From CAVZVW01 sp963778845 (lineage in GTDB: Bacteria; Actinomycetota; Actinomycetes; Actinomycetales; Kineosporiaceae): a DNA stretch of 64,000 bases. Positions 27,393 through 36,753 of this stretch are shown here, one piece after another; position 1 is the stretch's first letter, and the number at the start of each line of letters is the position of its first letter. The translations under genes were made by a program, and so were the position numbers. The notes beneath the pieces were generated by a model. That model was not told the DNA's origin and made no database searches. It saw nothing but the letters and a program-made list of their open reading frames with translations. The stretch spans positions 1,798,001 to 1,862,000 of the forward strand of contig CAVZVW010000009.1 of NCBI GenBank assembly GCA_963778845.1, read 5' to 3'.

Positions 27393-28300
27393 GACGCCAC
27401 CGTCGCCGCCACGTCGTGCCAGGACCGCCCGTGCCGGCCGAGCACGTCGACCAGACCGGCCAGGCGTGGCACGGCGGTGTCGCGCAGGAAGGCGCGTCGC
27501 TCCTCCCCGACCAGGTCGACGGCCTCCTTCCAGATCGCTCGACCGGCGATGATGCCGCTGGCGCCGTTGTCGAGGGCGACCCTGCACCGCTCGACGAAGT
27601 CCTCGTAGCCCACCCCGGCCGACAGCAGCGCCCATGGCACCGTGCCGAGCCCGTCGCTGATCCGGCGGCAGCCTTCGGCACCGCCGGGCCACTCCAGCTT
27701 CAGCAGGTCCGGCTGCAGCGTGGCCAGGCGGGTCGCCGACAGGATCACCGACTCGAAGCGCTGCTCCTGCGTCGGGTCGACCCCCGGGGCGAACGTCACC
27801 AGCGGCTCGATCACGGACGGCAGACCCGTTGCGGCACAGTCCTCGACGACCGTCCTGACCGCGGCCATCGCCTCCGCTGCGAGATCCGGCTCGCCCTCGA
27901 CGGCCGCCCTGTCCGGCTGCCAGTAGACGAGGAACTTCACCCCGTCGCCGGTGTGGCTACGCACCCAGGCGGCGGTGCGCTCGGCGTCGACGACGGTGCG
28001 CGCCTCCCCGTTCCAGGTCTGCTTGACGACCGGTTCGGCGGCGATGAGCAGGCCGACGTCGGGTGGCATCGCGGCGGCCGCGCGAACGGGGCCGACGCCG
28101 TACTCCACGTCCGTGAGGACCCCCGTGCTGAGCGGAGCCAGCGCGGAGATCACATCCACCTTGAAGGCCGAGAGGTCGGCGTCCTCGTTCGGTCGGCCCG
28201 CGGCGGTGAGCATCCTGCGCAGGGTGGCGCGCTGATCCATCGCCAGGACGGCGAAGCGCCCCATGTCGTCGGCGATGGCATCAAGTCCGGTGGCTGGCAT
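27389..28300 (-). CDS. Class I aldolase of the LacD/YihT family
   Basis: A 303-residue TIM-barrel aldolase. The N-terminus (MGRFAVLAMDQRATLRRMLTAAGRP, then FKVDVISALAPLSTGVLTD) resembles both tagatose-1,6-bisphosphate aldolase LacD and sulfofructose-phosphate aldolase YihT. KFLVYWQPD holds a lysine where family members have one; the Schiff-base Lys is probably in DLLKLEWPGG, and the phosphate-binding end is ASGIIAGRAIWKEAV. It would cleave a phosphorylated ketohexose into two C3 units. ATG 28300 has AAGAGG upstream. It lies between an FGGY kinase and the transporter ATPase in the same operon. Which ketose it uses is not decidable here. Confidence 0.82.
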
Positions 28301-28350
28301 GTCGTGCACCTCTTCGCGTTGGTGGTGCGGGAGTGGGCGGTGGACGTGGG

Positions 28351-29742
28351 TCAACCGTGGCGTTGCGGCTCGGCCGGCACCTCCGCGCCGGTCCAGAGCA
28401 CGGGACTGGCGGGGCCCGGTGCCGGCAGGAGCCCGGCCGCGGCCCCGGCGAGATAGGCCGCACCGGCGGCGCCGGCCTCGCTGACGCGGCTGACGACCAG
28501 ACCGGGGAACTGGCGACGCTTCGCCTCGAGGACCGCCGGGTTCGCCACCCAGCCGCCGGTGGCGACCACGGCCCGGTGACCTCCGACGATCTCGGCGATC
28601 CGGTCGGCGCCCGGCCGGCTCGCCTCGACCGCCGCCTCGACCGTGGCCGCCCAGACCGCGCCCGGGTTCAGGTCGTGATGGTCGCCGTCGAGGCGAAGCG
28701 TGAGATGCACGGCGTCGCGGTCGACACGGGCGAGGACGCCGCCCGCCCCCGCTGTAGCCGCGGCCTCGCCCAGGGCCAGCCGGGCCGCGCGGTCCCTGGC
28801 GCCGAGAGCAGCGGCGACCCGCTCGAGGGCGAACCCGGTGCGCAGCCCCAGCAGCACGCACCAGTGGTCGGCGACCACCGTGCGCCCCGCCGTGAAACCC
28901 TGCCCCGCAAGGCTGCCCACGACGTCGCGGTCCAGCCGGCCGGTGAAGCGCAGCAAGGCCTCCGCGGTGCCCAGGGAGTCCAGCAGTGTGCCGTCGACGA
29001 CGGCGCCGGCGGCGACGGCCGCAGCCTGGTGGTCGTGGCCGGCCACCGTGAGGGTGGCGCCCTGCAGCGCAGGGGCGACCCCCTCGCCCCCGGCCCGCCC
29101 CACATCGGTGCCGGCGACCACGAGCTCGGCGAGCAGGGACACGCCCAGCAACGCGGTCGCCGCATCCCAGGGCCGGCCGGTCACCACGTCGAGCAGTCCG
29201 GTGCGGCTCGCCAGGGACAGCTCGCTGACCGGCCGGGCGCCCAGGCAGCGCGCTGCCCACTCCGGCACCGAGTAGAAGCGCGCCGCGCGGGCCATCGCTG
29301 CAGGGTGCTCACGGCGCACCAGTGCCAGCTTGCACAGCGAGGGCTGGGCGTCCAGCGGCATCCCCACGGCCTCGTGGAACGCCACCTCGCCGACCTCCCG
29401 GCGCACCCGGTTGACGTCGGCACGCCCGTCGTGCCACGCCCGCACCGCGGCGAGCGGGGCGTCGTCGGTGTCGGCGAGCACGCCGGCCTCGCCCATGCCC
29501 GTGACACCGATGCCGGCGACCCGCCCGCCTGTGAGGTCCGCGGCGTCCCCGGCGGCCCGCGCACACACGTCCAGCACGAGGCCGCGCAGCTCCCGAGCGT
29601 CCATCGCCACCCCGACGCCGTCCGCGTGCCACGGGGTGGGCTGCACCGCGGCCGCGACCATGCGCCCGTCCAGGTCGACGGCCACCGCCTTGACGCGCGT
29701 CGTCCCCAGGTCCAGCCCCAGCAGGAGCTCGGGCCGGCTCAC
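28351..29742 (-). CDS. FGGY-family carbohydrate kinase
   Basis: A 463-residue sugar kinase. The N-terminal phosphate motif is LLLGLDLGTTRVKAVAVDLDG; later motifs are VAGIGVTGMGEAGVL, LTVAGHDHQAAAVAAGAVVDG and the C-terminal VVATGGWVANPAVLEAKRRQFPGLVVSRVSEAGAAGAAYLAG. FGGY enzymes phosphorylate pentuloses, hexuloses, polyols or glycerol. GTG 29742 overlaps the LacI stop by 4 bases and the aldolase follows after 50 bases. With the PfkB kinase and aldolase of this operon it could give a 6-phosphate and then a 1,6-bisphosphate of a ketohexose; this is inference. Confidence 0.88.
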   Translation of the reverse strand: MSRPELLLGLDLGTTRVKAVAVDLDGRMVAAAVQPTPWHADGVGVAMDARELRGLVLDVCARAAGDAADLTGGRVAGIGVTGMGEAGVLADTDDAPLAAVRAWHDGRADVNRVRREVGEVAFHEAVGMPLDAQPSLCKLALVRREHPAAMARAARFYSVPEWAARCLGARPVSELSLASRTGLLDVVTGRPWDAATALLGVSLLAELVVAGTDVGRAGGEGVAPALQGATLTVAGHDHQAAAVAAGAVVDGTLLDSLGTAEALLRFTGRLDRDVVGSLAGQGFTAGRTVVADHWCVLLGLRTGFALERVAAALGARDRAARLALGEAAATAGAGGVLARVDRDAVHLTLRLDGDHHDLNPGAVWAATVEAAVEASRPGADRIAEIVGGHRAVVATGGWVANPAVLEAKRRQFPGLVVSRVSEAGAAGAAYLAGAAAGLLPAPGPASPVLWTGAEVPAEPQRHG

Positions 29743-30755
29743 GACGTCACCGCCGCAGTGGGGGCGCGCGGATGGTCGTAGCCCGGGGGCAGCACGACCG
29801 ACCGGGCGGGCCCCTCCAGCCCGTCGAGGCGCTCGAGGGTCATGGTGGCCGCCGCCGTCCCCAGACGGACGGAGTCCGACTGGACGACGACTGTCGGCGG
29901 GATGATCAGGAGGTCGGGGTCGGCGACCTCATCGAAGACGGTGAGGTCGACGACCTTGCCGGCGGCGAGCATGGCACGCACTGCGCCACGTCCTGCGGTG
30001 TTCTGGGTGGCGAACACGGCGGTCGGCGGGTCCGCAAGCCCCAGCATGCGCCCGACGACCTCCTGAGCCCCGGCGCTGTCCCGGCAGTCCAGGTCCACGA
30101 GCTGGGGGTCGACCGGGATGCCGGCGGCCGCCATCGCCCTGGTGTAGCCCAGGTAGCGCTGCTTCAACGTCCACAGGCGCGCGTCGTTGCCCAGCGCAGC
30201 GATCCTGGTGTGGCCGGAGGAGATCAGCCCCGCGACGGCGTGCGCCGCCCCGCCCTCGTTGTCGATGGTGATCGTGTCGACGCTCACGCCCTCGAGGGGC
30301 CGGTCGACGGCCACGACCACGAGGCCGTGGTCGATCTCGCGCTGCAGGTAGCCGGCCTCTCCCGGCGCGGCGACCACGATCAGGGCGTCGACCCGGCGCT
30401 CGACGAGGGCGCGGACGTTGGCGCGCTGACGCTGGGCGTCGTCGCCGTGGCTGGTCGAGACCATGTGCAGGTCGCGGGGGGCGAGGACGGACTCGACCGC
30501 GCCCACGAGCGCGGCGATGAACGGGTCGGAGACGCTGGAGATGACCAGGCCGACGGTGGCGCTGACCCCGCGCGAGGCGAGCGAGCGCGCCAGCAGGTTG
30601 GGGCGGAAGCCGAGCTCGCGGGCGGCCCGCTCGACCCGCTCGGCCGTGGCCGCTGCCACGCCGTACTCCCCGTTCAGAGCCCGGGAGGCCGTCTTGAGGC
30701 TCACCCCGGCTCGGGCGGCGACATCGGCGAGCGTGGGCCGGGAGGGGCGGCTCAT
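29739..30755 (-). CDS. LacI-family regulator of the sugar operon
   Basis: A 338-residue LacI-family protein: helix-turn-helix LADVAARAGVSLKTASRALN, hinge region NLLARSLASRG, effector domain VGLVISSVSDPFIAALVGAVE, VDALIVVAAPGE, GHTRIAALGNDARLW, TAVFATQNTAGRGAVRAM. It sits inside the operon it probably controls, with ATGA/GTGA overlaps on both sides, so it would be autoregulated. The two tandem palindromes at 31746-31771 upstream of the first gene are the obvious operator candidates. Confidence 0.9.
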   Translation of the reverse strand: MSRPSRPTLADVAARAGVSLKTASRALNGEYGVAAATAERVERAARELGFRPNLLARSLASRGVSATVGLVISSVSDPFIAALVGAVESVLAPRDLHMVSTSHGDDAQRQRANVRALVERRVDALIVVAAPGEAGYLQREIDHGLVVVAVDRPLEGVSVDTITIDNEGGAAHAVAGLISSGHTRIAALGNDARLWTLKQRYLGYTRAMAAAGIPVDPQLVDLDCRDSAGAQEVVGRMLGLADPPTAVFATQNTAGRGAVRAMLAAGKVVDLTVFDEVADPDLLIIPPTVVVQSDSVRLGTAAATMTLERLDGLEGPARSVVLPPGYDHPRAPTAAVTS

Positions 30756-31705
30756 GCCGGTTCCCACACGACGCCGGGGGCCAGCGCCGCCAGCAGGCGC
30801 GGGTCGACGTGACCGGCCAAGGGGCTGGCCACAGAGGCCGCACCGGTGGCCACGGCCTGGGTCACCGCCGTGCGCAGGTCGTCCCCCCGTTCGAGGGCGA
30901 CGCCCAGGCCGGCGGCGAAGGCGTCCCCGGCCCCGATCGGGTTCACCTGGTCCACGGACGGAGCCGGCACCCAGAAGCCACCGTCGGCGTCGGCCCCCGC
31001 TGCGCCGTGGCTGCCGCATGTCACCACGGCGGCCCGGGCCCCGGCCGAGCGCAGCGCCTGGGCGGCGTCCACGCCCCGACGGCGCGCGTCGTCCCCCTCG
31101 GCCTCCACGGGTTCGTGGTCGTCGCTGCCCTGCCCGAGCACGCCCAGTGCCTCGGCCAGGTTGGGGGTCACGACGTCGGGGCCACGCGCAAGGGCGACGC
31201 GCAGGGCGTCGCGGGCGGCGTCGAGCAGCACGGTCAGGCCCTCGGCTCGGGCGAGGGCGACCAGGTCGGCGTACAGGGCCGTGTGCGGTCCCGGCACGCT
31301 GCCGGTCATCACGACGACGCGGTGGCCACTGGCCTCCTGCGCGACGGCCTCGAGCAGGGCCGCGCGCCCGTCCGCGGCGAGCGGCGGGCCGGGCTCGTTG
31401 AGGACCGTCACCCGCCCGTCGTCCTCCAGCACGATGATCGCGGAGCGGATCTCACCGGACGTCGCGACGCGGCGAACGTCGTGCCCCTCGAGGTCGAGCA
31501 GGTCGCCCGCGTACCTGCCGAGCACCCCGGGGAGGTTGGCCACCAGCCGTGGCCGCACGTGATGCGCCTGGGCGGCACGGCAGACGTTGACGGCCTTGCC
31601 GCCGGCGGTCATCTCAACCGCGCGAGGACGCTGCACCTGGCCCGGGACCAGGGTGCCCAGGCTCAGGGTGCGGTCCAGGGCGAGGTTCGCGCCGACGACG
31701 AGCAT
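30752..31705 (-). CDS. PfkB-family sugar-phosphate kinase (FruK/LacC-like)
   Basis: A 317-residue ribokinase-fold kinase. The N-terminus LVVGANLALDRTLSLGTLVPGQVQRP and the first PfkB signature GGKAVNVCRAAQAH match 1-phosphofructokinase/tagatose-6-phosphate kinase members; the second signature with catalytic Asp is NPIGAGDAFAAGLG. It lacks a downstream PTS gene, so fruit-sugar PTS coupling (FruK) is less likely than action on a 6-phosphate made by the FGGY kinase. First gene of the operon; its stop overlaps the LacI ATG. Confidence 0.88.
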   Translation of the reverse strand: MLVVGANLALDRTLSLGTLVPGQVQRPRAVEMTAGGKAVNVCRAAQAHHVRPRLVANLPGVLGRYAGDLLDLEGHDVRRVATSGEIRSAIIVLEDDGRVTVLNEPGPPLAADGRAALLEAVAQEASGHRVVVMTGSVPGPHTALYADLVALARAEGLTVLLDAARDALRVALARGPDVVTPNLAEALGVLGQGSDDHEPVEAEGDDARRRGVDAAQALRSAGARAAVVTCGSHGAAGADADGGFWVPAPSVDQVNPIGAGDAFAAGLGVALERGDDLRTAVTQAVATGAASVASPLAGHVDPRLLAALAPGVVWEPA

Positions 31706-31745
31706 GGCCCTCCCTCGCTGACGCCCGGGTCACGACCTTCGAGAC

Positions 31746-31771
31746 TGACAGCGCTGTCAGACAGCGCTGTC
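31746..31771. promoter_or_regulatory. Two tandem LacI-type operators upstream of the sugar operon
   Basis: TGACAGCGCTGTCA (31746-31759) is a perfect palindrome centred on CG and is followed directly by GACAGCGCTGTC (31760-31771), a second perfect palindrome. Both lie 40-66 bases upstream of the first gene of the operon on the minus strand. The layout fits repression by the operon's own LacI protein. Confidence 0.75.
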
Positions 31772-31878
31772 GACACCGTATGACCGACGTCTCGGATAGC
31801 ACAACAGGGGAGGTTCGACCGTTATATACTCGTTACCACTCCGTGGCCGACCGTGGCGCCCGAGGGACGCCGGCGGCC

Positions 31879-34150
31879 TCAGAGCTCGAAGGCGGCAGGC
31901 AACGTCGCGGTGTGGGCCGCGGCCAGCTCGGCCACGGGGATCTCGAACTCCCCCACGACCCCGAGCGCGGGCCCACCCGACGCGCCGACCACCACGACCG
32001 GCTGGCCCGCGGCCTCGGCGATCTCGACCATCCGCCCCACGTGCGCCGGCTGCACGGCGACCAGCACGCGCGCCGCGGACTCCGAGTACAGCGCGACGAA
32101 GGCGTCCACCCCGTCGCGCTCGCACGCGGCGGTGAGGTCCAGGCGCGCCCCCACCCCGTAGCGCAGGCAGCCCTCGACCACGGCCTGGGCGAGCCCGCCG
32201 TCGGACAGGTCGTGCGCCGCCACCGGCAGTCCCTCTGCGTGCGCGGCCAGCAGCACGCGCGCCAGGCGGGCCTCGGCGTCGAGGTCGCACACCGGCGGCA
32301 GGCCGCCCAGGTGCTGGTGCTCCGCCCAGGCCCACTCCGAGCCGGCGAGCTCCTCCCGGGTCACGCCGAGAAGCAGCAGCGCGAGGCCCGCCGTGCGCCA
32401 CCCCGACGGCACCCGGCGGGCGACGTCGTCGATCACCCCGAGAACCCCCACGACCGGCGTCGGGTGGATCGCGGCCTCGCCGGTCTGGTTGTAGAAGCTG
32501 ACGTTGCCCCCGGTGACGGGCACGCGCGAGCTCGCGGCACCCGTCCGCCAGACCGGTGACGGCGCGCTCGAACTGCCACATCACCCCGGGGTCCTGCGGT
32601 GAGCCGAAGTTCAGGCAGTCGGTGACCGCCAGCGGGCGGGCGCCGACCGTGGCGACGTTGCGGTAGGCCTCGGCCAGCGCCAGGCGCGCCCCCTCGTACG
32701 GGTCGAGCGCGCCGAAGCGCCCGTTGCAGTCGGTCGCGACCGCCACGCCGAGGCCCGTCTCGTCGTCGACCCGGACCACACCGGCGTCGTCCGGCATCGC
32801 CAGCGCGGTGTCGCCCATCACGTACCGGTCGTACTGGTCGGTGACCCATGCGCGGCTGCACAGGTTGGCCGAGGCGGTCATGCGCAGCACGAGCGCGCGC
32901 AGGTCCTCCCCGACGCTCGGCCGGGGCAGGTGGTCGGGGGTGTCCGCCTGGCGGGCGTCGAGGACCGCGGGGCGGGCGTAGGGGCGGTGGTAGACCGGGC
33001 CCTCGTGGGCGACGGTGCGCGGGGGGACGTCGACCACGGTCTCGCCGTGCCAGACGACGACCAGCCGTCCCGTGTCGGTGACCTCGCCGAGCACGGTCGC
33101 CTCGACGTCCCACCTGGCCGTCACCGTGAGGAAGGCGTCGAGGTCGCCCGGCCGGACGACGGCCATCATCCGCTCCTGCGACTCGCTCATGAGGATCTCC
33201 TCAGGGCGAAGCGTCGCATCGCGCAGGGGCACGCGGTCGAGGTGCACGAGCATGCCGCCGTCGCCGTTGCTGGCCAGCTCGGACGTCGCGCAGGACAGGC
33301 CGGCCCCGCCGAGGTCCTGGATGCCGGCGACCACCCCGGCGGCGAACAGGTCCAGGCAGCACTCGATGAGCACCTTCTCGGCGAAGGGGTCGCCGACCTG
33401 CACGCTCGGCCGCTTGGTCGGCCCGCCCTCGTCGAAGGTCTCGCTGGCCAGCACCGAGACGCCACCGATGCCGTCGCCACCGGTACGGGCACCGAAGAGC
33501 ACCACGAGGTTGCCCACCCCGCGGGCGCTGGCCAGGTGGATCTGGTCGTGCCGCAGCTTGCCGACGCAGAGCGCGTTGACCAGCGGGTTGCCCTGGTAGC
33601 TGGGGTCGAACACCACCTCGCCGCCGATGTTCGGCAGGCCGAGGCAGTTGCCGTACCCGCCGACGCCGGCCACCACGCCGGGCAGCACGCGGGCGGTGTC
33701 GGGGTGGTCGACGGCGCCGAAGCGCAGCTGGTCCATCACCGCGATCGGTCGTGCACCCATCGACATGATGTCGCGCACGATGCCGCCGACCCCGGTCGCC
33801 GCCCCCTGGTAGGGCTCGACGAAGGACGGGTGGTTGTGGCTCTCGATCTTGAACGTGATCGCCCACCCGTCGCCGATGTCGACCACACCGGCGTTCTCGC
33901 CGATGCCGACGAGCAGGCGCGCCCGCATCTCGTCGGTGGTCTTCTCGCCGAACTGACGCAGGTGCACCTTGCTGGACTTGTAGGAGCAGTGCTCGCTCCA
34001 CATCACGCTGTACATGGCCAGCTCGGCCGCCGTCGGGCGCCGGCCGAGGATCGCGCGGATGCGGTCGTACTCGTCGTCGGCCAGGCCGAGGTCGCGGTAG
34101 GGCTGCACCACGTCCGGGGTCGTCATCGCGCGCTCGACGGTGTCCACCAT
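31879..34150 (-). pseudogene. purL: purL, FGAM synthase large subunit, frameshifted
   Basis: PurL (small type, used with PurS and PurQ) makes FGAM from FGAR, glutamine and ATP. From GTG/ATG region 34150 the frame gives MVDTVERAMTTPDVVQPYRDLGL, MYSVMWSEHCSYKSSKVHL, FKIESHNHPSFVEPYQGAATGVGGI and DCLNFGSPQDPGVMWQFE. After GCRELA it loses sense; the adjacent frame resumes at PVTGGNVSFYNQTGEAAIHPTPVVGVLG and ends normally at 31879. One extra base at about 32524-32528 explains it; removal gives ~756 residues, a normal length. MTTPDVV (ATG 34126) is an alternative start, but homologues begin with a MxxDTVxxA segment. Follows purQ by 32 bases. Confidence 0.9.
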
Positions 34151-34245
34151 CACCGGGCTCACCGGGCTCGGGCTCACGGGGCTCAATCGGTCATTGGGCT
34201 CATCGGGCTCGTCGGGCTCATCGGGCTCGGGCTCGACCCCTCCGC
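34150..34245. repeat. 9-base tandem repeat spanning the purQ stop and purL start
   Basis: Minus-strand units of GAGCCCGAT and variants are repeated about five times in the purQ 3' end (coding MSP/TSP triplets), then related GAGCCCGGT units continue through the purQ-purL gap up to the purL start. The purQ stop lies within the array, so its C-terminal tail is repeat-encoded. Confidence 0.75.
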
Positions 34246-34950
34246 GAGCGCGGCCAGCGCGGAGGCGAAGAAGCGCAGGCCGTCGCTGCCCGTCGTCCCC
34301 CCGTCCCCGTCGGTCTCCGGGCCGAAGAGGGGTTCGGTCGCGTGCTCGGGGTGCGGCATGAGCCCGACCACCGTCCCGCTGGCGTTGCGGATCCCCGCGA
34401 TGTCGCGGTAGGAACCGTTCGGGTTGCCTCCGAGGTAGCGGACGACGACCCGCCCCTCGGCCTCCAGCCGGTCCAGCGTCGCGTCGTCGGCGACGAAACC
34501 GCCCTCGCCGTTCTTCAGTGGGACGACGACCTCCTCCCCGTCGGCGTACTGGTGGGTCCAGACGGTGGACGTCGACTCCACGCGCAGCCGCTGGTCACGA
34601 CAGACGAAGCGGCGGTTGTCGTTGCGGACCAGCGCGCCCGGCAGCAGGTGGGACTCGCAGAGCACCTGGAAGCCGTTGCAGATGCCGAGCACCGGCAGTC
34701 CGGGTGCGCGCGCGTCCGGTGCACCGGCGAGGCGGACGATCTCGCGCATCACGGGGGCGAACCGCGCGATCGCCCCGCAGCGCAGGTAGTCGCCGTAGGA
34801 GAAGCCGCCGGGCAGCACGACCGCGTCGACGCCGTGGAGGCTCTCGTCCGCGTGCCAGAGGGGCACCGCGTGGCCGCCCGCCCGCACGACTGCCCGGGCG
34901 GCGTCGCGGTCGTCCAGGCTGCCGGGGAACGTGACCACGCCGATCCTCAC
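34183..34950 (-). CDS. purQ: FGAM synthase glutaminase subunit
   Basis: A 255-residue class I glutamine amidotransferase that supplies ammonia to PurL. The nucleophile Cys is in VLGICNGFQVLCE and the His-Glu pair in GLMPHPEHATEP. N-terminal RIGVVTFPGSLDDRDAARAV is typical. The C-terminal ~16 residues (Ser/Pro/Met repeats) are encoded by a 9-base tandem repeat and are probably disordered. It follows purS by 126 bases and precedes purL. Confidence 0.95.
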   Translation of the reverse strand: MRIGVVTFPGSLDDRDAARAVVRAGGHAVPLWHADESLHGVDAVVLPGGFSYGDYLRCGAIARFAPVMREIVRLAGAPDARAPGLPVLGICNGFQVLCESHLLPGALVRNDNRRFVCRDQRLRVESTSTVWTHQYADGEEVVVPLKNGEGGFVADDATLDRLEAEGRVVVRYLGGNPNGSYRDIAGIRNASGTVVGLMPHPEHATEPLFGPETDGDGGTTGSDGLRFFASALAALAEGSSPSPMSPTSPMSPMTD

Positions 34951-35076
34951 GACCCGCCCACCCTCGTTCGCGTCCTCGCTCGTGATCTCGCCCGGCTGGT
35001 GCGGCCAGCCTACTCAGCGCCCGTCCGGCTCGACCACGGCGGCTCGCGCGCCGACGTAGGCGCGACGGCTGAGGGC

Positions 35077-35325
35077 TCAGCCGGCGGCGACCACGCGCAC
35101 GACGTCCTCGATCACGGGGTTGGACAGCAGTGTCTGGGCTGCGTCACGCGCGCGGCGCAGCACGTCGTCCGTCACGTCGCCGTCCACCTCGAGCTCGAAC
35201 CGCTTGCCCTGCCTCGCGCCGGTGAACTCGCCGAAGCCGAGCCGGGCCAGAGCACCCGCGACGGCCTTGCCCTGAGGGTCGAGGATCTCCGGCTTGGGCA
35301 TGACGTCGACGACGATGCGTCCCAT
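35077..35325 (-). CDS. purS: FGAM synthase subunit PurS
   Basis: An 82-residue subunit of the PurSQL complex, bridging PurQ and PurL. MGRIVVDVMPKPEILDPQGKAV and EVDGDVTDDVLRRARDAAQTLLSNPVIEDV are classic. ATG 35325 has CAGGAG eight bases upstream. It is the first gene of purS-purQ-purL; the 126-base gap to purQ holds nothing recognisable. Confidence 0.93.
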   Translation of the reverse strand: MGRIVVDVMPKPEILDPQGKAVAGALARLGFGEFTGARQGKRFELEVDGDVTDDVLRRARDAAQTLLSNPVIEDVVRVVAAG

Positions 35326-35425
35326 CGGTGCGGCTCCTGGCGGTCGGCACGGGCGGTGTCCCCGCACGGTCGTTCGAGCCTACCTAGTGCTCGCCCCCAC
35401 GCAGGCGGCGTGCTTGGCTGAGCGC

Positions 35426-36094
35426 ATGCGCGTCACCCACATCGGCCACTCGTGCCTGCTCGTCGAGACCTCCTCCGCCCGCGTCCTGATCGACCCGGGC
35501 ACCTTCACCCGCGGCTTCGAGGAGCTGACCGGGCTGGACGGCGTCCTCGTCACCCACGCCCATGTCGACCATGTCGACGTCGAGCGCCTGCCGCAGCTCC
35601 TCGAGGCCAACGACGGTGCCCGGCTGCTCACCGAGCCGGAGGTCGCGGCCGAGCTCACGCGGGCCGGGCTGCCCGCCGGCCCGCTGCACCCGGGCGACAC
35701 GTGCGAGTTCGCCGATCTCAGCGTGACGGCCGTGGGCGGGCTGCACGCGGTCATCCACGCCGACCTCACGCGGATCGGCAACGTCGGGCTGGTCCTTCGT
35801 GAGGCGGAGGGGCCGGCACTGTTCCACCCGGGCGACGCCATCGACACCGTTCCCGGACGAGACGTCGTGCCCGGACCGCTCGACGTGCTCGCGCTGCCCG
35901 TCAACGCGCCGTGGGCGGCGGCGAAGGAGACGGCCGACTTCCTGCGCGCCGCTGCGCCGCGGGCGTGGTTCCCGATCCATGACGGGCTGCTCTCGCCGAC
36001 CGGGCGCGCGGTGTACCTGCGCGTCATCGGCGGTCTGGCTCCCGAGGACGCCGAGCGGCTCGACCTGGCCGGCGCCGGCCCGACCTCCGTCTGA
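35426..36094 (+). CDS. Metallo-beta-lactamase-fold hydrolase (UlaG/UPF0173-like)
   Basis: A 222-residue protein. It opens MRVTHIGHSCLLVETSSARVLIDPG, with the metal-binding HxHxDH motif in THAHVDHVD and further ligands in GLHAVIH, HPGDA and FPIHDG. Members hydrolyse varied small substrates; none can be named. ATG 35426 lacks a clear ribosome-binding site and lies ~100 bases from the divergent purS start. Its stop codon begins a 15-base tandem repeat. Confidence 0.85.
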   Translation: MRVTHIGHSCLLVETSSARVLIDPGTFTRGFEELTGLDGVLVTHAHVDHVDVERLPQLLEANDGARLLTEPEVAAELTRAGLPAGPLHPGDTCEFADLSVTAVGGLHAVIHADLTRIGNVGLVLREAEGPALFHPGDAIDTVPGRDVVPGPLDVLALPVNAPWAAAKETADFLRAAAPRAWFPIHDGLLSPTGRAVYLRVIGGLAPEDAERLDLAGAGPTSV

Positions 36095-36150
36095 CCCGCG
36101 TGCCCCTGACCCTCGTGCCGCTGACCTCGTGCCGCTGACCCCCGTGGCGC
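36091..36150. repeat. 15-base tandem repeat at the stop of the metallo-hydrolase gene
   Basis: About four units like CTGACCCTCGTGCCG (15, 15, 14 and 15 bases) start at the TGA stop of the gene ending at 36094. Each unit repeats the TGA. The array ends near an imperfect CGCGAG / CTCGCG hairpin at 36148-36177. Confidence 0.75.
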
Positions 36151-36197
36151 GAGACTCATGCACGCGAAATCCTCGCGTCGACATCGAGGGGCCGTCC

Positions 36198-36662
36198 GTG
36201 ACCACGTCCGCACTCGACAGCTACCTGGCCGGCGTCGATGCGGCTGCGGCACCGACGCTCACCGCACTCGACTCGGCGATCCAGATGGCTCACCCGCACT
36301 TCGACGTCGCGGTCAAGTACCGCATCCTCATGTACGCCGTGCAGGCCGACTGGCGCCACTGGGTGTGCGCGATCAACGCGACGACGGGCGGGGTCTGCCT
36401 GCGGTTCCTGTACGGGGTGATGATGGAGGACCCGCGGGCGGTGCTGCGCGCCGGAACCTCGACGTTGATGACGTGGGACTTCGCGCACGGCGCGACGGTC
36501 GACGCGACGGCCGTCGGCGCGTACGTCAGCGAGGCGGTGGCCCGCTACCCGGACTACCTGGCGAACGCTCGCGACGTGACCGAGGCGAGCCGAGCCGCAG
36601 CCAGGGAACGCAGCCGCGTCAGAGGGGCCGGGTCGGCGCGCACCAGGCCCGGGCAGGGCTGA
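36198..36662 (+). CDS. DUF1801-family protein
   Basis: A 154-residue protein of unknown function with the YdhG/DUF1801-like layout: SYLAGVDAAAAPTLTALDSAIQMAHPHFDVAVKYRILMYAV, then WRHWVCAINATTGGVCLRFLYG and a C-terminal helix VGAYVSEAVARYPDYL. GTG 36198 has GAGGGG seven bases upstream; the frame stays open far upstream inside another gene without meaning. It converges on purC with 91 bases between. Confidence 0.7.
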   Translation: MTTSALDSYLAGVDAAAAPTLTALDSAIQMAHPHFDVAVKYRILMYAVQADWRHWVCAINATTGGVCLRFLYGVMMEDPRAVLRAGTSTLMTWDFAHGATVDATAVGAYVSEAVARYPDYLANARDVTEASRAAARERSRVRGAGSARTRPGQG

Positions 36663-36753
36663 CCCGCCACGACTGCCGGGGCGAGATCGGCGAGCCCCTC
36701 GTCGGCGTCCTCGAGGCCGACCGCCAGGCGCAGGACCTCGGCGTCGACGAGGT

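Noticed and set aside
32500..32560. Programmed frameshift in purL (and similarly purM)
   Set aside because: No slippery heptamer or following structure is seen, and these genes are not known to use frameshifting; a sequence error is simpler.
36148..36177. Further copy of the 39-base palindrome near the DUF1801 gene
   Set aside because: Only 6-base arms CGCGAG/CTCGCG are shared in style; the sequence is otherwise unrelated.
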